From contig NZ_JAGIPH010000001.1 of assembly GCF_017877135.1 (NCBI RefSeq), positions 1,240,001 to 1,304,000 on the forward strand: a stretch of DNA of 64,000 nt, given 5' to 3'. The notes under the pieces were generated by a model. That model was not told the origin of the DNA. It made no database searches and saw nothing but the letters and a program-made list of their open reading frames with translations. The translations under genes and the position numbers were made by a program. How positions within the stretch are numbered: the first letter of the stretch is position 1; each line of letters begins with the position of its first letter. Source of the stretch: Neorhizobium galegae. Its GTDB lineage: Bacteria; Pseudomonadota; Alphaproteobacteria; Rhizobiales; Rhizobiaceae. Below are positions 48,349 through 57,046 of this stretch, in pieces.

Positions 48349-48382
48349 CTCTTATAATGGAGTCAATCGCTCTCATAGTGGA
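48349..48382. promoter_or_regulatory. Two direct repeats spaced 21 bp, candidate XRE operator
   Basis: CTCTTATAATGGA (48349-48361) and CTCTCATAGTGGA (48370-48382) match at 11 of 13 positions and start 21 bp apart, two turns of DNA. They lie just upstream of the XRE-cupin gene, in the gap shared with the divergent MFS gene. Confidence 0.5.
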
Positions 48383-48533
48383 TTTTTGAGACGCGCCTGA
48401 CGGGGACGAACGGGATGTCGGCGTTTTCGCGATAGCCACGCACACCGTCCGTTCGCTAGGATGAACCAAAGCTCCCGCATCCGCGCGCTCAACCGCGCCG
48501 GCCTCGTCGTGTGCCTGCCTTCATGGAGTTTCG

Positions 48534-49790
48534 ATGCACGACAAGCCCTTATCCGGCGCATCCCCGCTGTCGATTGCCAGCATCGTCCTGTCGATGTCGA
48601 CGGCGGCTGTCGGCAGCGGCCTGATGTTTGCCTACAGCCCCTACATGCTGGCCCGCTCGGAGGCGGCCAGCTGGGCGCCGGGAGCAGCCGTCACGGCCGT
48701 TGCCTTCGGCGGGCTGGTGGGCTGCGTCGTCACCGGCCCGCTGATCCGCCGGGTCGGCCATGCGCGGCTTTTTGCCTGCTCGATGGCCATCGTCATCATC
48801 GCCGCCGTCATCATCGCCTCGGGACTTCCGGCCGGCTGGTGGATTCTGGCCCGCGGGCTTTATGGCGCTGCAGCCAACTGCAATTTCATCATCGCGCAGA
48901 GCTGGCTGAATCATGCCGCCTCCAATGCCTGGCGCGGACGGGCGATGTCCTTCTTCTATATGGCCTATGTGCTGGCGCTCGGCTGCGGGGCCTGGCTGTT
49001 TGGCCAGATCTCCACCGCCGGCAACGTGACACCGCTGCTGACCGTGCTGTTTACGGCACTTGCGATCCTGCCGATCGGGCTCACCCGCCTGCCCAACCCG
49101 CCCGCGCCGGCGCGCGTCAACGTCGACCTGCGCATGGCCTGGCGCATTTCGCCGGTCGGCCTGATCGGCGTGCTGGCCTCCGGCGGGCTTTCCATGGTGG
49201 TGCAGGGTTTCGTGCCGATCTATGCCGCCGTCAACAACGTGTCGCAGAGCCAGGTGGCGCTGTTGATGTTCGTGATGCAGACCGGCCTGCTCTTCGTGCA
49301 ATATCCGCTCGGCATCCTGTCGGACCGCATCGACCGGCGCCGGGTGCTGCTCATCACCTGCGTCCTCATCACCTGCGCTGCGGGCGCAGCACTGTTCACC
49401 TCCTTTTCCCAGATGATCGTCCTGATGATCGTCTTCCTGGTGTTCGGCGGCGCCATCGAGACGATCTATTCCATCGCCAATGCCCATTCCAACGACCGCG
49501 CCGATCCGGATGACTATGTACCGCTGTCGAGCACGCTGCTGGTGGCCTGGTCGGCGGCGGCAACCGTGGTGCCTCTGGGCGTGACTGCACTCACGCCGGT
49601 GCTCGGCCAGAAGACCTTTATCGGCGCCGCCATGCTGGTGGCGATCGCCTATGGCATATTCGTGCTGTGGCGGCTCAACGAGCGCAACCCGGTGCCCTCG
49701 CAGGCGCGCGAGACGTTCGAACTGCGCAGCGCCCAGGTGCCGAATGCCGCCACTCTGACCGATCCCGATGCCGGGCTGCCGGACCCCTGA
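48534..49790 (+). CDS. MFS transporter, YcaD/UhpC-like
   Basis: A 418-residue protein with 12 membrane helices. The N-terminal half shows GGLVGCVVTGPLIRRVGHARLF, an MFS loop 2-3 motif, and the second half repeats it as YPLGILSDRIDRRRVLL. The sequence resembles the YcaD-like group of transporters. It is divergent from the XRE-cupin regulator, which probably controls it. GGAGTTTCG precedes the ATG. Substrate unknown; export or import of a small metabolite is likely. Confidence 0.9.
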   Translation: MHDKPLSGASPLSIASIVLSMSTAAVGSGLMFAYSPYMLARSEAASWAPGAAVTAVAFGGLVGCVVTGPLIRRVGHARLFACSMAIVIIAAVIIASGLPAGWWILARGLYGAAANCNFIIAQSWLNHAASNAWRGRAMSFFYMAYVLALGCGAWLFGQISTAGNVTPLLTVLFTALAILPIGLTRLPNPPAPARVNVDLRMAWRISPVGLIGVLASGGLSMVVQGFVPIYAAVNNVSQSQVALLMFVMQTGLLFVQYPLGILSDRIDRRRVLLITCVLITCAAGAALFTSFSQMIVLMIVFLVFGGAIETIYSIANAHSNDRADPDDYVPLSSTLLVAWSAAATVVPLGVTALTPVLGQKTFIGAAMLVAIAYGIFVLWRLNERNPVPSQARETFELRSAQVPNAATLTDPDAGLPDP

Positions 49791-49947
49791 GACGCAAGCC
49801 AGGGAGGCCCGACCGCTGCCGACGGCAAGCCGTGGGCGGAAAGACGGCACCAGAAGACCGGATTTTGCCCGCGCGCAGGCTGTTTTCGCCCTCTCTTGCT
49901 TATTTTCCCGCTAGGCGTTGAAACGGGCCGCTGCTATATGCGCGACC

Positions 49948-51768
49948 ATGAGCACCGATCGCACGCCCCTCGACCATATCCGCAACTTTTCCATCGTCGC
50001 CCATATCGACCATGGCAAGTCCACCCTCGCCGACCGTCTGATCCAGATGACCGGGGGCCTTGCCGAGCGCGAGATGTCCGAGCAGGTGCTGGACTCGATG
50101 GATATCGAGAAGGAACGCGGCATCACCATCAAGGCCCAGACGGTGCGCCTGCACTACAAGGCCAACAATGGCGAAACCTATGTGCTGAACCTGATCGACA
50201 CGCCCGGCCATGTCGACTTCGCCTATGAAGTGTCGCGCTCGCTGTCTGCCTGCGAAGGCTCGCTGCTGGTCGTCGATGCGTCGCAGGGCGTGGAAGCGCA
50301 GACGCTGGCCAACGTCTATCAGGCGATCGACAACAATCATGAGCTGGTGACGGTCCTCAACAAGGTGGATCTGCCGGCCGCCGAGCCCGAGCGTATCAAG
50401 GAACAGATCGAGGAAGTGATCGGCATCGATGCTTCCGAAGCCGTGCTGATTTCGGCAAAGACGGGCCTCGGCATCCCCGACGTTCTGGAAGCCATCGTGC
50501 ACAAGCTGCCGGCGCCGAAGAGCGAAGGCGGCGAGAAGGCTCCACTGAAGGCGCTGCTCGTCGACAGCTGGTACGATACCTATCTCGGCGTCATGGTTCT
50601 CGTGCGCGTGCTGGACGGCGTCCTGTCCAAGGGCCAGGTCATCCGCATGATGGGTACGGATGCCAAATACAATGTCGAGCGCGTTGGCGTGCTGACCCCG
50701 AAAATGGTGTCCGTCGATTCACTGGGGCCCGGCGAAATCGGCTTCTTCACCGGTTCGATCAAGGAAGTGGCCGATACCCGCGTCGGTGATACGATCACCG
50801 AAGACAAGCGCCCGACCGACAAGATGCTGCCGGGCTTCAAGCCGGCGCAGCCGGTCGTGTTCTGCGGCCTCTTCCCGGTCGATGCGGCAGACTTCGAAGA
50901 CCTGCGCGCTGCCATGGGGAAGCTGCGCCTCAACGACGCCTCCTTCTCCTTCGAAATGGAATCATCCGCGGCCCTCGGCTTCGGCTTCCGCTGCGGCTTC
51001 CTCGGCCTGCTCCACCTCGAAATCATCCAGGAGCGCCTCGAGCGTGAATTCGATCTCGACCTGATCGCGACCGCGCCCTCCGTCGTCTACAAGCTCTACA
51101 TGACCGACGGCACCGAGCGCGAGCTGCACAATCCCGCCGACATGCCCGACGTCGTGCGGATCGACGAAATCCACGAGCCGTGGATCAAGGCGACGATCCT
51201 CACCCCCGACGATTATCTCGGCGGGATCCTCAAGCTCTGCCAGGACCGGCGCGGCATCCAGACCGAGCTTACCTATGTGGGCAAGCGCGCGATGATCACC
51301 TATGAGCTCCCGCTCAACGAAGTGGTCTTCGATTTCTACGATCGCCTGAAGTCGATCTCGAAGGGCTATGCCTCCTTCGACTACCATCTCGATACCTATC
51401 GCGAGGGCAACCTCGTGAAAATGTCGATCATGGTGAATGGCGAGCCGGTCGATGCGCTCTCCATGCTGGTCCACCGTTCGGCGGCGGAAAAGCGCGGCCG
51501 CGACATGTGCGAAAAGCTGAAGGACCTCATTCCGCGCCACATGTTCAAGATCCCGATCCAGGCTGCCATCGGCGGCAACGTGATCGCGCGCGAAACCATA
51601 TCGGCCATGCGCAAGGACGTGACGGCAAAGTGCTACGGCGGCGACGCATCGCGCAAGCGCAAGCTTCTCGACAAGCAGAAGGCCGGCAAGAAGCGCATGC
51701 GCCAGTTCGGCAAGGTGGAAATCCCGCAGGAAGCGTTTATCGCCGCGCTGAAGATGAGCGACGAATAG
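49948..51768 (+). CDS. lepA: Elongation factor 4 (LepA), back-translocating GTPase
   Basis: A 606-residue translational GTPase with G1 AHIDHGKS, G3 DTPGHVD and G4 NKVD motifs in order, then the EF-G-like domains and the LepA-specific C-terminal domain ([20 protein letters not shown]). Domain IV of EF-G is absent, as expected. LepA binds ribosomes and reverses or assists translocation and 30S assembly under stress. The ATG at 49948 matches the usual start; an upstream TTG at 49918 is less likely. Confidence 0.98.
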   Translation: MSTDRTPLDHIRNFSIVAHIDHGKSTLADRLIQMTGGLAEREMSEQVLDSMDIEKERGITIKAQTVRLHYKANNGETYVLNLIDTPGHVDFAYEVSRSLSACEGSLLVVDASQGVEAQTLANVYQAIDNNHELVTVLNKVDLPAAEPERIKEQIEEVIGIDASEAVLISAKTGLGIPDVLEAIVHKLPAPKSEGGEKAPLKALLVDSWYDTYLGVMVLVRVLDGVLSKGQVIRMMGTDAKYNVERVGVLTPKMVSVDSLGPGEIGFFTGSIKEVADTRVGDTITEDKRPTDKMLPGFKPAQPVVFCGLFPVDAADFEDLRAAMGKLRLNDASFSFEMESSAALGFGFRCGFLGLLHLEIIQERLEREFDLDLIATAPSVVYKLYMTDGTERELHNPADMPDVVRIDEIHEPWIKATILTPDDYLGGILKLCQDRRGIQTELTYVGKRAMITYELPLNEVVFDFYDRLKSISKGYASFDYHLDTYREGNLVKMSIMVNGEPVDALSMLVHRSAAEKRGRDMCEKLKDLIPRHMFKIPIQAAIGGNVIARETISAMRKDVTAKCYGGDASRKRKLLDKQKAGKKRMRQFGKVEIPQEAFIAALKMSDE

Positions 51769-51800
51769 GCTTCTCAAGCGAGACTATCTGCCTCATAATC

Positions 51801-51820
51801 CGGCCTCTCACGGGAGGCCG
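51801..51820 (+). promoter_or_regulatory. Hairpin that masks the ccdA-like ribosome-binding site
   Basis: CGGCCTC (51801-51807) can pair with GAGGCCG (51814-51820); the SD-like GGGAGG at 51812-51817 lies largely in the 3' arm and loop. The ATG follows at 51829. This would reduce antitoxin translation; the effect is an inference. Confidence 0.4.
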
Positions 51821-51828
51821 CAAAGCGC

Positions 51829-52083
51829 ATGGCACAGACATCGCGAAAGCCGAATGGCAGCACGGACGGCATCACCAATGCCATCCATGTGGACGAGCGG
51901 CTTCTTCTGGAAGCGCGCGACCTGAAGCTAGACGTCTCGCAGGCCGCAACGGACGGCATTGCGCGTGCCGTGAAGGCCGAAAAAGAGCGCCTTTGGAAGA
52001 TCGAAAACGCCGAGGCGATCAAGGCGGAAAACGACGACATCGAGAAACACGGTTTGCCACTGGCCAAATACCGGCTGTGGTAG
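51829..52083 (+). CDS. CcdA-like antitoxin
   Basis: An 84-residue protein. The central region HVDERLLLEARDLKLDVSQAATDGIARAVK resembles the ribbon-helix-helix of CcdA, and the charged tail (ENDDIEKHGLPLAKYRLW) ends as CcdA antitoxins do, with a segment that wraps the toxin. It is immediately followed, one base later, by a CcdB-like gene. The pair lies 60 bp after lepA. Confidence 0.88.
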   Translation: MAQTSRKPNGSTDGITNAIHVDERLLLEARDLKLDVSQAATDGIARAVKAEKERLWKIENAEAIKAENDDIEKHGLPLAKYRLW

Positions 52084-52084
52084 C

Positions 52085-52384
52085 ATGGCGCGGTTTTCAG
52101 TCTACCGTTCAACTGAAGAGGCAATACTGATCCTTGACCTTCAGGCCGATGTTCTTGACGCGCTTCGCACGCGTGTCGTTGTGCCCTTATACCCGGTGGA
52201 AATGATGTCCTGGTCAATCGGCCGCATGAATCCTCGATTTGACATCGAGGGGATCCGTTACACGATGGCAACTCAACGGATTGCCGCCATCAACATCGCG
52301 CTTTTCGGCCCCTTCGTCGCCGATCTCTCCGCACGCGCGGATGACATCACGGCGGCAACCGATTTCCTGTTTCAGGGATTTTGA
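52085..52384 (+). CDS. CcdB-like toxin
   Basis: A 99-residue protein with the CcdB fold: MARFSVYRS at the start, YLVD-type strand ILILDLQADVLDALRTRVVVPLYP, then INIALFGPFVADLSARADDI with a hydrophobic end (TDFLFQGF), matching the CcdB C-terminal segment that contacts DNA gyrase. CcdB poisons gyrase when its antitoxin is lost. The final residues usually needed for gyrase contact (WGI in the classical protein) are replaced by QGF, so activity is not certain. Confidence 0.88.
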   Translation: MARFSVYRSTEEAILILDLQADVLDALRTRVVVPLYPVEMMSWSIGRMNPRFDIEGIRYTMATQRIAAINIALFGPFVADLSARADDITAATDFLFQGF

Positions 52385-52400
52385 GACCTTAAAACGGAAA

Positions 52401-52425
52401 ATCCCGCAGGCATGACCTGCGGGAT
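52401..52425 (-). terminator. Hairpin terminator after the PRC-barrel gene
   Basis: Perfect 10-bp stem ATCCCGCAGG (52401-52410) with CCTGCGGGAT (52416-52425), a CATGA loop, and on the minus strand TTTTCCGTTTT following. It is best read as the terminator of the PRC-barrel gene. Confidence 0.85.
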
Positions 52426-52450
52426 CCGGGGAAACTCGGCGATAAAACCC

Positions 52451-53173
52451 TTAGCGGGCGGGCGTCATGCCTTCGAAGGCCGGTGCATCCTGCAGCTGTT
52501 CGCGCGTCACGTTGAGCACGATGCGCTGCGGCAGGCCGTCGTCGCCGATCTGGGCGGCGTCGGCATTGGCCAGCTGACCGTTGCTTTCGCTATTGGAGGT
52601 GGCAGCACCCGGGGCGCCCGTGCGGTTGCTGGCGGCACCCATGCCGGTTCCGGCCGGATCGGTGGTGGTGCGGGCGGCGCCGGCGGCGGGCGGAGTCGTC
52701 GTGCCGGGCTGGGTTGCGGCGGTGGTTTCCGGCGAGACCGCGCTGGACTGGGCGGCTGCGGCATTGGCCTCTTCCTGGCTCATGCCCGGGCCGAGCTGCA
52801 GGGCGCTCATATCCACAGCGACATCCTTTTCGCCGATACCGAGAAAGCCACCGACCCCGATGATCACGGCATTGACACTGCCGTTTTGGCTGACGAGGAC
52901 GTCATTGATCTGGCCGATATTCTCACCGTCGGCCCCATAAACAGCCTTGCCTTCCAGATCGCTGAAGCGCCAGGCGCCTTCACCCGGCACCGTGACGAAC
53001 GGCCCGGCGGTCGTTGCCTCCGTGCTGCGATGGCTATCGGCCATGCCGCCATGCGCATTGTTCTGGTTTGTCGTCTGGCCGGGAGTAACGGGCGCCGTCG
53101 TCGTGGTCTGCGCCAGGGCTGCAAACGGCAGAACGGTGGATAGAGCAAGGGCAGCGATGAGCTTGCGTGACAT
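52451..53173 (-). CDS. Secreted PRC-barrel domain protein
   Basis: A 240-residue protein with a Sec signal peptide (LIAALALSTVLPFAALAQ) and one PRC-barrel domain at about 65-130 (WRFSDLEGKAVYGADGENIG and INDVLVSQNGSVNAVIIGVG). The region from 140 to 215 is a low-complexity Thr/Ala/Pro/Gly linker, and the end holds IGDDGLPQRIVLNVTREQLQ. PRC-barrel proteins of this kind are common in rhizobia and have no defined function. GGAGAAAACAC precedes the ATG at 53173. Confidence 0.85.
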   Translation of the reverse strand: MSRKLIAALALSTVLPFAALAQTTTTAPVTPGQTTNQNNAHGGMADSHRSTEATTAGPFVTVPGEGAWRFSDLEGKAVYGADGENIGQINDVLVSQNGSVNAVIIGVGGFLGIGEKDVAVDMSALQLGPGMSQEEANAAAAQSSAVSPETTAATQPGTTTPPAAGAARTTTDPAGTGMGAASNRTGAPGAATSNSESNGQLANADAAQIGDDGLPQRIVLNVTREQLQDAPAFEGMTPAR

Positions 53174-53424
53174 GTGTTTTCTCCAGTCATTGATTGTACA
53201 CTGATCGACAAACCCCGCCCGACCCGGTCTGGTTCCGATGTTTCTCGTCGCGATGACAGAACGAGGGCCCTGCACGCGCAGGAGAAACCGACCCCGGCGG
53301 CGGTTTTATGATCCCCCTTCGGAAAAGCCTCTATCGTCGCCTTGCGCTATGGCGCTAGTCTTTGCGTCCGCGCTCCCGCTATGCGGGCGGTGCCCGGGAC
53401 GATGAGAGAAAAGAAGGGGATGGC

Positions 53425-54300
53425 ATGACGCGTGAAACGATCGGCATCATCGGGCTTGGCCGCATGGGCTCTGCCATGGCCCGGCGCCTCGCAGCGGCGG
53501 GGTTTTCGGTAACCGGCTGGAGCCGGAGCGGCATCGATCCCGCACGCGCAGACGAGCTCGGCATTGCCGGCGCAGACACTCTGGGAAAGCTCGCGGCCTC
53601 CTCCCGCATCCTCATTCTGTCCCTGATGGATGATGCTGCCGTGTCCTCCGTTCTCTCTGTCCTTGCCCAGACCGGCGCGCTTGACGGGCGCCTGATTGTC
53701 GACACGAGCACGGTTGGCCCGCAGACACCGAGTGCCCATGCAGGCGCCCTGGAAGCTGCCGGCGCGCGCGCCATCGACGCGCCGATTTCCGGCGGGCCGG
53801 ACCAGGTTCTGCAGGGCCGCATCGGGCTCTATATCGGCGGCGCGAAGGAGGATGTGGAGCGGTTCCTGCCGGTTGCCGAGGTGCTGTCCGACCGCATCCA
53901 CCATATCGGGCCGCTTGGCCATGGTGCGGCGGCAAAGCTCGTCAACAACATGATGCTGCTCGGGCTCTGGCAGACGCTGAAGGAAGCGCTGCTTCTCGGC
54001 CAAGCCGCCGGCCTCACCCGCGAAACCATGCTCAATTTTCTCGAAGGCAGTCCGGCCGCAAGCCCGGCGCTCAAATCCCGCCTGCCGGTTATCCTTGGAA
54101 CGAGCGATGCGGTCGGCTTTTCGCTGTCGGGCGTGGTGAAGGATGCCCGCGTCGTGGCAGATCTTGCCCAGCAGCTGGACGTGGACCTGCCGACGATGGG
54201 GGCGGCCTTGGAAAGTTTCCGACAAGCGCAGGACAACGGCCATGGCGAGGCGGATCTTGCCACCATGGTGCGTGCTGCGACCGACACGATGAAGGAGTAA
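53425..54300 (+). CDS. NAD(P)-dependent beta-hydroxyacid dehydrogenase (3-hydroxyisobutyrate dehydrogenase family)
   Basis: A 291-residue dehydrogenase. The Rossmann motif GIIGLGRMGSAMARRL is at the N-terminus, the substrate loop DAPISGGPDQVLQG in the middle, and the catalytic Lys lies in AAAKLVNNMMLLG. The family includes 3-hydroxyisobutyrate, tartronate semialdehyde and related dehydrogenases. It is four bases from a SelT/W/H-like gene. Substrate not deducible. Confidence 0.9.
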   Translation: MTRETIGIIGLGRMGSAMARRLAAAGFSVTGWSRSGIDPARADELGIAGADTLGKLAASSRILILSLMDDAAVSSVLSVLAQTGALDGRLIVDTSTVGPQTPSAHAGALEAAGARAIDAPISGGPDQVLQGRIGLYIGGAKEDVERFLPVAEVLSDRIHHIGPLGHGAAAKLVNNMMLLGLWQTLKEALLLGQAAGLTRETMLNFLEGSPAASPALKSRLPVILGTSDAVGFSLSGVVKDARVVADLAQQLDVDLPTMGAALESFRQAQDNGHGEADLATMVRAATDTMKE

Positions 54301-54304
54301 GGCG

Positions 54305-54622
54305 ATGAGCGGGAAGGCCCGGATTACCATTCACTACTGCACCCAGTGCAACTGGCTGCTGCGCTCCGCCTGGATGGCGCAGGAGCTGCTGCACACCTTC
54401 GGCGACAGCCTTGGCGAGGTGGCGCTGATCCCCGGAACCGGTGGCATTTTCGAAATCCGCATCAACGACGCACTCGTCTGGGAGCGGGTGCGCGACGGTG
54501 GTTTTCCAGGCCCGAAGGACCTCAAGCAGCGCGTGCGCGACGTGATCGCACCCGATCGCGATCTGGGACACCTTGACCGTTCTTCCAAGGAAAACAAGGC
54601 AGATAGCGGCGAAAGCGTTTGA
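54305..54622 (+). CDS. SelT/SelW/SelH (Rdx) family redox protein
   Basis: A 105-residue protein with the Rdx-family CxxC motif near the N-terminus (HYCTQCNWLLRSAWMAQELL) and the GTGGIFEIRIN beta hairpin. Here both active-site positions are Cys, not selenocysteine. Such thioredoxin-like proteins are thought to act in thiol redox reactions. It is directly downstream of the dehydrogenase gene (four bases after its stop) and is probably in the same transcript. Confidence 0.85.
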   Translation: MSGKARITIHYCTQCNWLLRSAWMAQELLHTFGDSLGEVALIPGTGGIFEIRINDALVWERVRDGGFPGPKDLKQRVRDVIAPDRDLGHLDRSSKENKADSGESV

Positions 54623-54701
54623 TCCCAAGGCTTGCGCGCACCTGCTAATACACATCACCTCGAGAAAAATCGCAGCTGACACAGAAACTTCAAAAAGGCC
54701 G

Positions 54702-54730
54702 TTGACAGGGGCGGCAGCTACCAGTACATC
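54702..54730 (+). promoter_or_regulatory. Promoter of the tRNA-Leu gene
   Basis: TTGACA at 54702-54707 and TACATC at 54725-54730 with a 17-bp spacer, ending ten bases before the tRNA 5' end. The -35 box is consensus; the -10 box is a fair match. Confidence 0.7.
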
Positions 54731-54740
54731 GCTCCTCGTC

Positions 54741-54827
54741 GCCCAGATGGCGGAATTGGTAGACGCGCCAGCTTCAGGTGCTGGTACTCGAAAGGGTGTG
54801 GAGGTTCGAGTCCTCTTCTGGGCACCA
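54741..54827 (+). tRNA. tRNA-Leu, anticodon CAG
   Basis: An 87-base class II tRNA with CCA encoded. The acceptor arms GCCCAGA and TCTGGGC pair perfectly, followed by A and CCA. The anticodon stem CCAGC/GCTGG encloses TTCAGGT, giving anticodon CAG, which reads CUG Leu codons. A long variable arm and the T-arm GGTTCGAGTCC are present. Confidence 0.96.
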
Positions 54828-54873
54828 AATTCCAGTTTCAGACTGTGTCACACGGTCGGGAAACACAAAAGAA

Positions 54874-54897
54874 AGCTCGGTTCGCCGGGCTTTTTTT
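54874..54897 (+). terminator. Terminator after tRNA-Leu
   Basis: AGCTCGG (54874-54880) pairs with CCGGGCT (54885-54891) around TTCG, with one G.T pair, followed by a run of seven T (54891-54897). Confidence 0.85.
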
Positions 54898-55103
54898 GTG
54901 CCTTGCATTTCGTCCGGCATCGCCGTTCCGGCAGATGTTTTGAGGACAGACCTTTCGGCCGGAATGGTGTAAGGAGGGCCGTAGTCGGGCCTTCAGGGAC
55001 AGGGGGCCGGACCGCCTGCCCCGCGTTTTCCGCGGCACGCCTGCCTAAAGACCGTCAGGCGCGCGCCACAGATCGCAGGCTGCCCTTGTTCAGGAGACCA
55101 TCC

Positions 55104-55214
55104 GTGCCCAAAGCCGTCTTCATCGCCTTCGTCATCCTGCTCGTGCTGTCCATCGTGTTCAGCTTCATCGGCGTGCTTTCGGTGTGGGGGCCGTTCGCGC
55201 ATCCGCAAGCCTGA
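55104..55214 (+). CDS. Small single-helix membrane protein (36 residues)
   Basis: GTG at 55104 begins VPKAVFIAFVILLVLSIVF, a single transmembrane helix, ending SVWGPFAHPQA. AGGAGACCATCC is directly upstream. No function is known. Short one-helix proteins often regulate larger membrane partners, but no partner is evident here. Confidence 0.6.
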   Translation: MPKAVFIAFVILLVLSIVFSFIGVLSVWGPFAHPQA

Positions 55215-55237
55215 AGGCGTTATCAGGCGGCGGCTGG

Positions 55238-55624
55238 TCAATCCCGCGGCAGGTCGTAGGGGTTCAGGCCCGGCACCCAGGGGCGGTCCGGCAGTTCGGT
55301 GCCGGAATAGGTGAACCCGCCCTGTTCGCAGCGGTAGACCTGCACCGGCAGGCTGTCGGAGCTCAAGATGCTGTCCCGGCGCCAGCGGCGATATTCCACC
55401 CCGGTGGTGCAGTTGGGACTGTCGGCTGCTTCCTTGCGCACGCGGGCCTCTTCCGGCACGACACCCGGCAGGTCCTTGAAGGCCGGCGCCGGGGCGGGAT
55501 TGGACCAGTTCGGCTGCGGCTTGGCGTCAGACGCCTGCGCCGGCAGTGCCTGGATGAGGCCGAGCGCGACAAGCCCGAGGACACTGAGCGCAACCCTTGC
55601 CGTCCGTTGCGATCTTCCAGCCAT
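55238..55624 (-). CDS. Secreted hypothetical protein (128 residues)
   Basis: A 128-residue protein with a signal peptide (VALSVLGLVALGLIQALPAQAS). The mature part is Pro-rich with two Cys (PNCTTGVEY and YRCEQGGFTYSG) that may form a disulfide. GGAG lies eight bases before the ATG at 55624. It has no recognised family and sits between the small membrane protein gene and the NlpC/P60 operon. Confidence 0.7.
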   Translation of the reverse strand: MAGRSQRTARVALSVLGLVALGLIQALPAQASDAKPQPNWSNPAPAPAFKDLPGVVPEEARVRKEAADSPNCTTGVEYRRWRRDSILSSDSLPVQVYRCEQGGFTYSGTELPDRPWVPGLNPYDLPRD

Positions 55625-55736
55625 GGCGTCTGCTCCGATCCTTGTCATCTGGTCTTCATGTAGTCAATCGGACGCGTGACTGCCATCTCCGGTAAATACA
55701 TTTGCGTGATCGGCACCGCCGCAAGACCGGCAGGCA

Positions 55737-56603
55737 TCAGGCAGGCGGTCGGCGAAACGCCGTGGGTTGCTCGTAGAGCCAGCCGATCCGGTCGATTGCC
55801 GCATCGAGATTTTCACGCGCCACCGTCATCGTGTGGCCGTTGGCGTGGAGGAGGGTCTTCTCATCTTCCATGATGCCGACATGGCCCTTCCAAAAGACGA
55901 GGTCGCCGCGCACAAGGTCCTGGCGGGCAATCGGCGTGCCTGAGCCCGCCTGCATATCGGAATCGCGCAGGATCTTTCTACCGGCCATCATCATGGCAAG
56001 CTGAACGAGGCCCGAACAATCAATGCCGAAGCCGGAACGGCCGCCCCAGAGATAGGGGGTTTCCAGAAAGCTTTCGGCGATCGTGACGTAATCGGAAGAC
56101 AGAACGGCAGTCTCCTCGATGCAGTGGCGGGCAATCACCGCACCGCCCGAGGCCAGCAGGAAATAGCGCGTGCCGCGCGTTTCGGCCTCACCGATCACCG
56201 TGATTCGGCTTCCCATCGAAAGCGCCTGAAGCGGCACCATGCGCAGCTCCGCCTGCGGATAGACGAAGGTGCGCGGCACTGAGATGCGGTGCGTCGGCAC
56301 GGTTTCCGAGGTCAGCTGCGCCTCCGGCAGATAGCCGACATAGCCATCCTCCAGCGCCTGCACCCAGGCAAAGCCATCGCGCCGATCAAAGACGCGCAAC
56401 GGCTCGCCGAACAGCAATTGCGTATCGATGCCCCGCGATAAATCCGGGGCGGGGCGAAGATCGGCCACCGGCACGGCAACGAATGCCGGTTCGCCCCGCG
56501 CGAAAGCGGCCGCCTCCACTTTGCCGCGCAAGGTTTCGTCCGCGAGATCCGCGCGGAAGGCGTTGAGGCGACGATCAAGTGCCGGAACTGAGGTCTCTGT
56601 CAT
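55737..56603 (-). CDS. NlpC/P60 family peptidoglycan endopeptidase
   Basis: A 288-residue cytoplasmic-looking protein without a signal peptide. Two SH3-like regions precede the C-terminal NlpC/P60 domain, whose catalytic Cys is in FGIDCSGLVQLAMMM and His in WKGHVGIMEDEK, with a third polar residue in LLHANGHTM. It cleaves gamma-D-Glu-meso-DAP bonds in murein peptides; the absence of a signal peptide and the neighbouring peptidase gene fit peptide recycling. AGGAGG precedes the ATG at 56603. Confidence 0.9.
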   Translation of the reverse strand: MTETSVPALDRRLNAFRADLADETLRGKVEAAAFARGEPAFVAVPVADLRPAPDLSRGIDTQLLFGEPLRVFDRRDGFAWVQALEDGYVGYLPEAQLTSETVPTHRISVPRTFVYPQAELRMVPLQALSMGSRITVIGEAETRGTRYFLLASGGAVIARHCIEETAVLSSDYVTIAESFLETPYLWGGRSGFGIDCSGLVQLAMMMAGRKILRDSDMQAGSGTPIARQDLVRGDLVFWKGHVGIMEDEKTLLHANGHTMTVARENLDAAIDRIGWLYEQPTAFRRPPA

Positions 56604-56615
56604 GGCGGCCCCTCC

Positions 56616-56966
56616 TCAGGGCATGGGTCGGCGGGCCTCGTTGCGCACGAGGTCGCCCAGTCTTTCGAGATAAAGCGCTCCGGTCACCGTGCGCTTAATG
56701 ATGACATTGCGCCGGTCGCGCTCGTCGCGCGCCCGGTCCACGAGTTGCATGGCGCCCATCGTATCGAGCGCGCGGGTGATCACCGGCTTGGTGACGCCAA
56801 GCGCGGCCGCAAGCCCGCGCACCGTATGCGGCGGCGGCACGAGATAGATATGCAGGAGAAGGGCGAGCTGGCGCAGGCTGAGGTCAGGTCCATCCTGGCG
56901 CACCTGTTCCAGCGTCACGCGGTGGAAAAGCCCCAGCGCTTCGGTGGCCGAAAGATCAGCGGGCAT
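56616..56966 (-). CDS. MarR-like winged-helix regulator (short)
   Basis: A 116-residue protein with a MarR/winged-helix core: LTLEQVRQDG-type first helix, LALLLHIYLVPPPHTVRGLAAALGVTKPVITRALDTM and RDERDRRNVIIKRTVTGALYLERL. It is shorter than the usual 140-160 residues, mainly at the ends. GGGAG precedes the ATG at 56966. It lies between the M17 peptidase and NlpC genes on the same strand and may be part of their operon. Confidence 0.85.
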   Translation of the reverse strand: MPADLSATEALGLFHRVTLEQVRQDGPDLSLRQLALLLHIYLVPPPHTVRGLAAALGVTKPVITRALDTMGAMQLVDRARDERDRRNVIIKRTVTGALYLERLGDLVRNEARRPMP

Positions 56967-57046
56967 TGCAACTCCCTGGCATGGGCTTTTTGTCTATCCT
57001 CAACCGAACACCGATCCGCCGCAAGCCCTTCAGAAAGGCCAAACCG

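Noticed and set aside
54741..54827. tRNA-Leu as an attachment site for an integrated element
   Set aside because: No integrase, no duplicated tRNA 3' end and normal composition on both sides.
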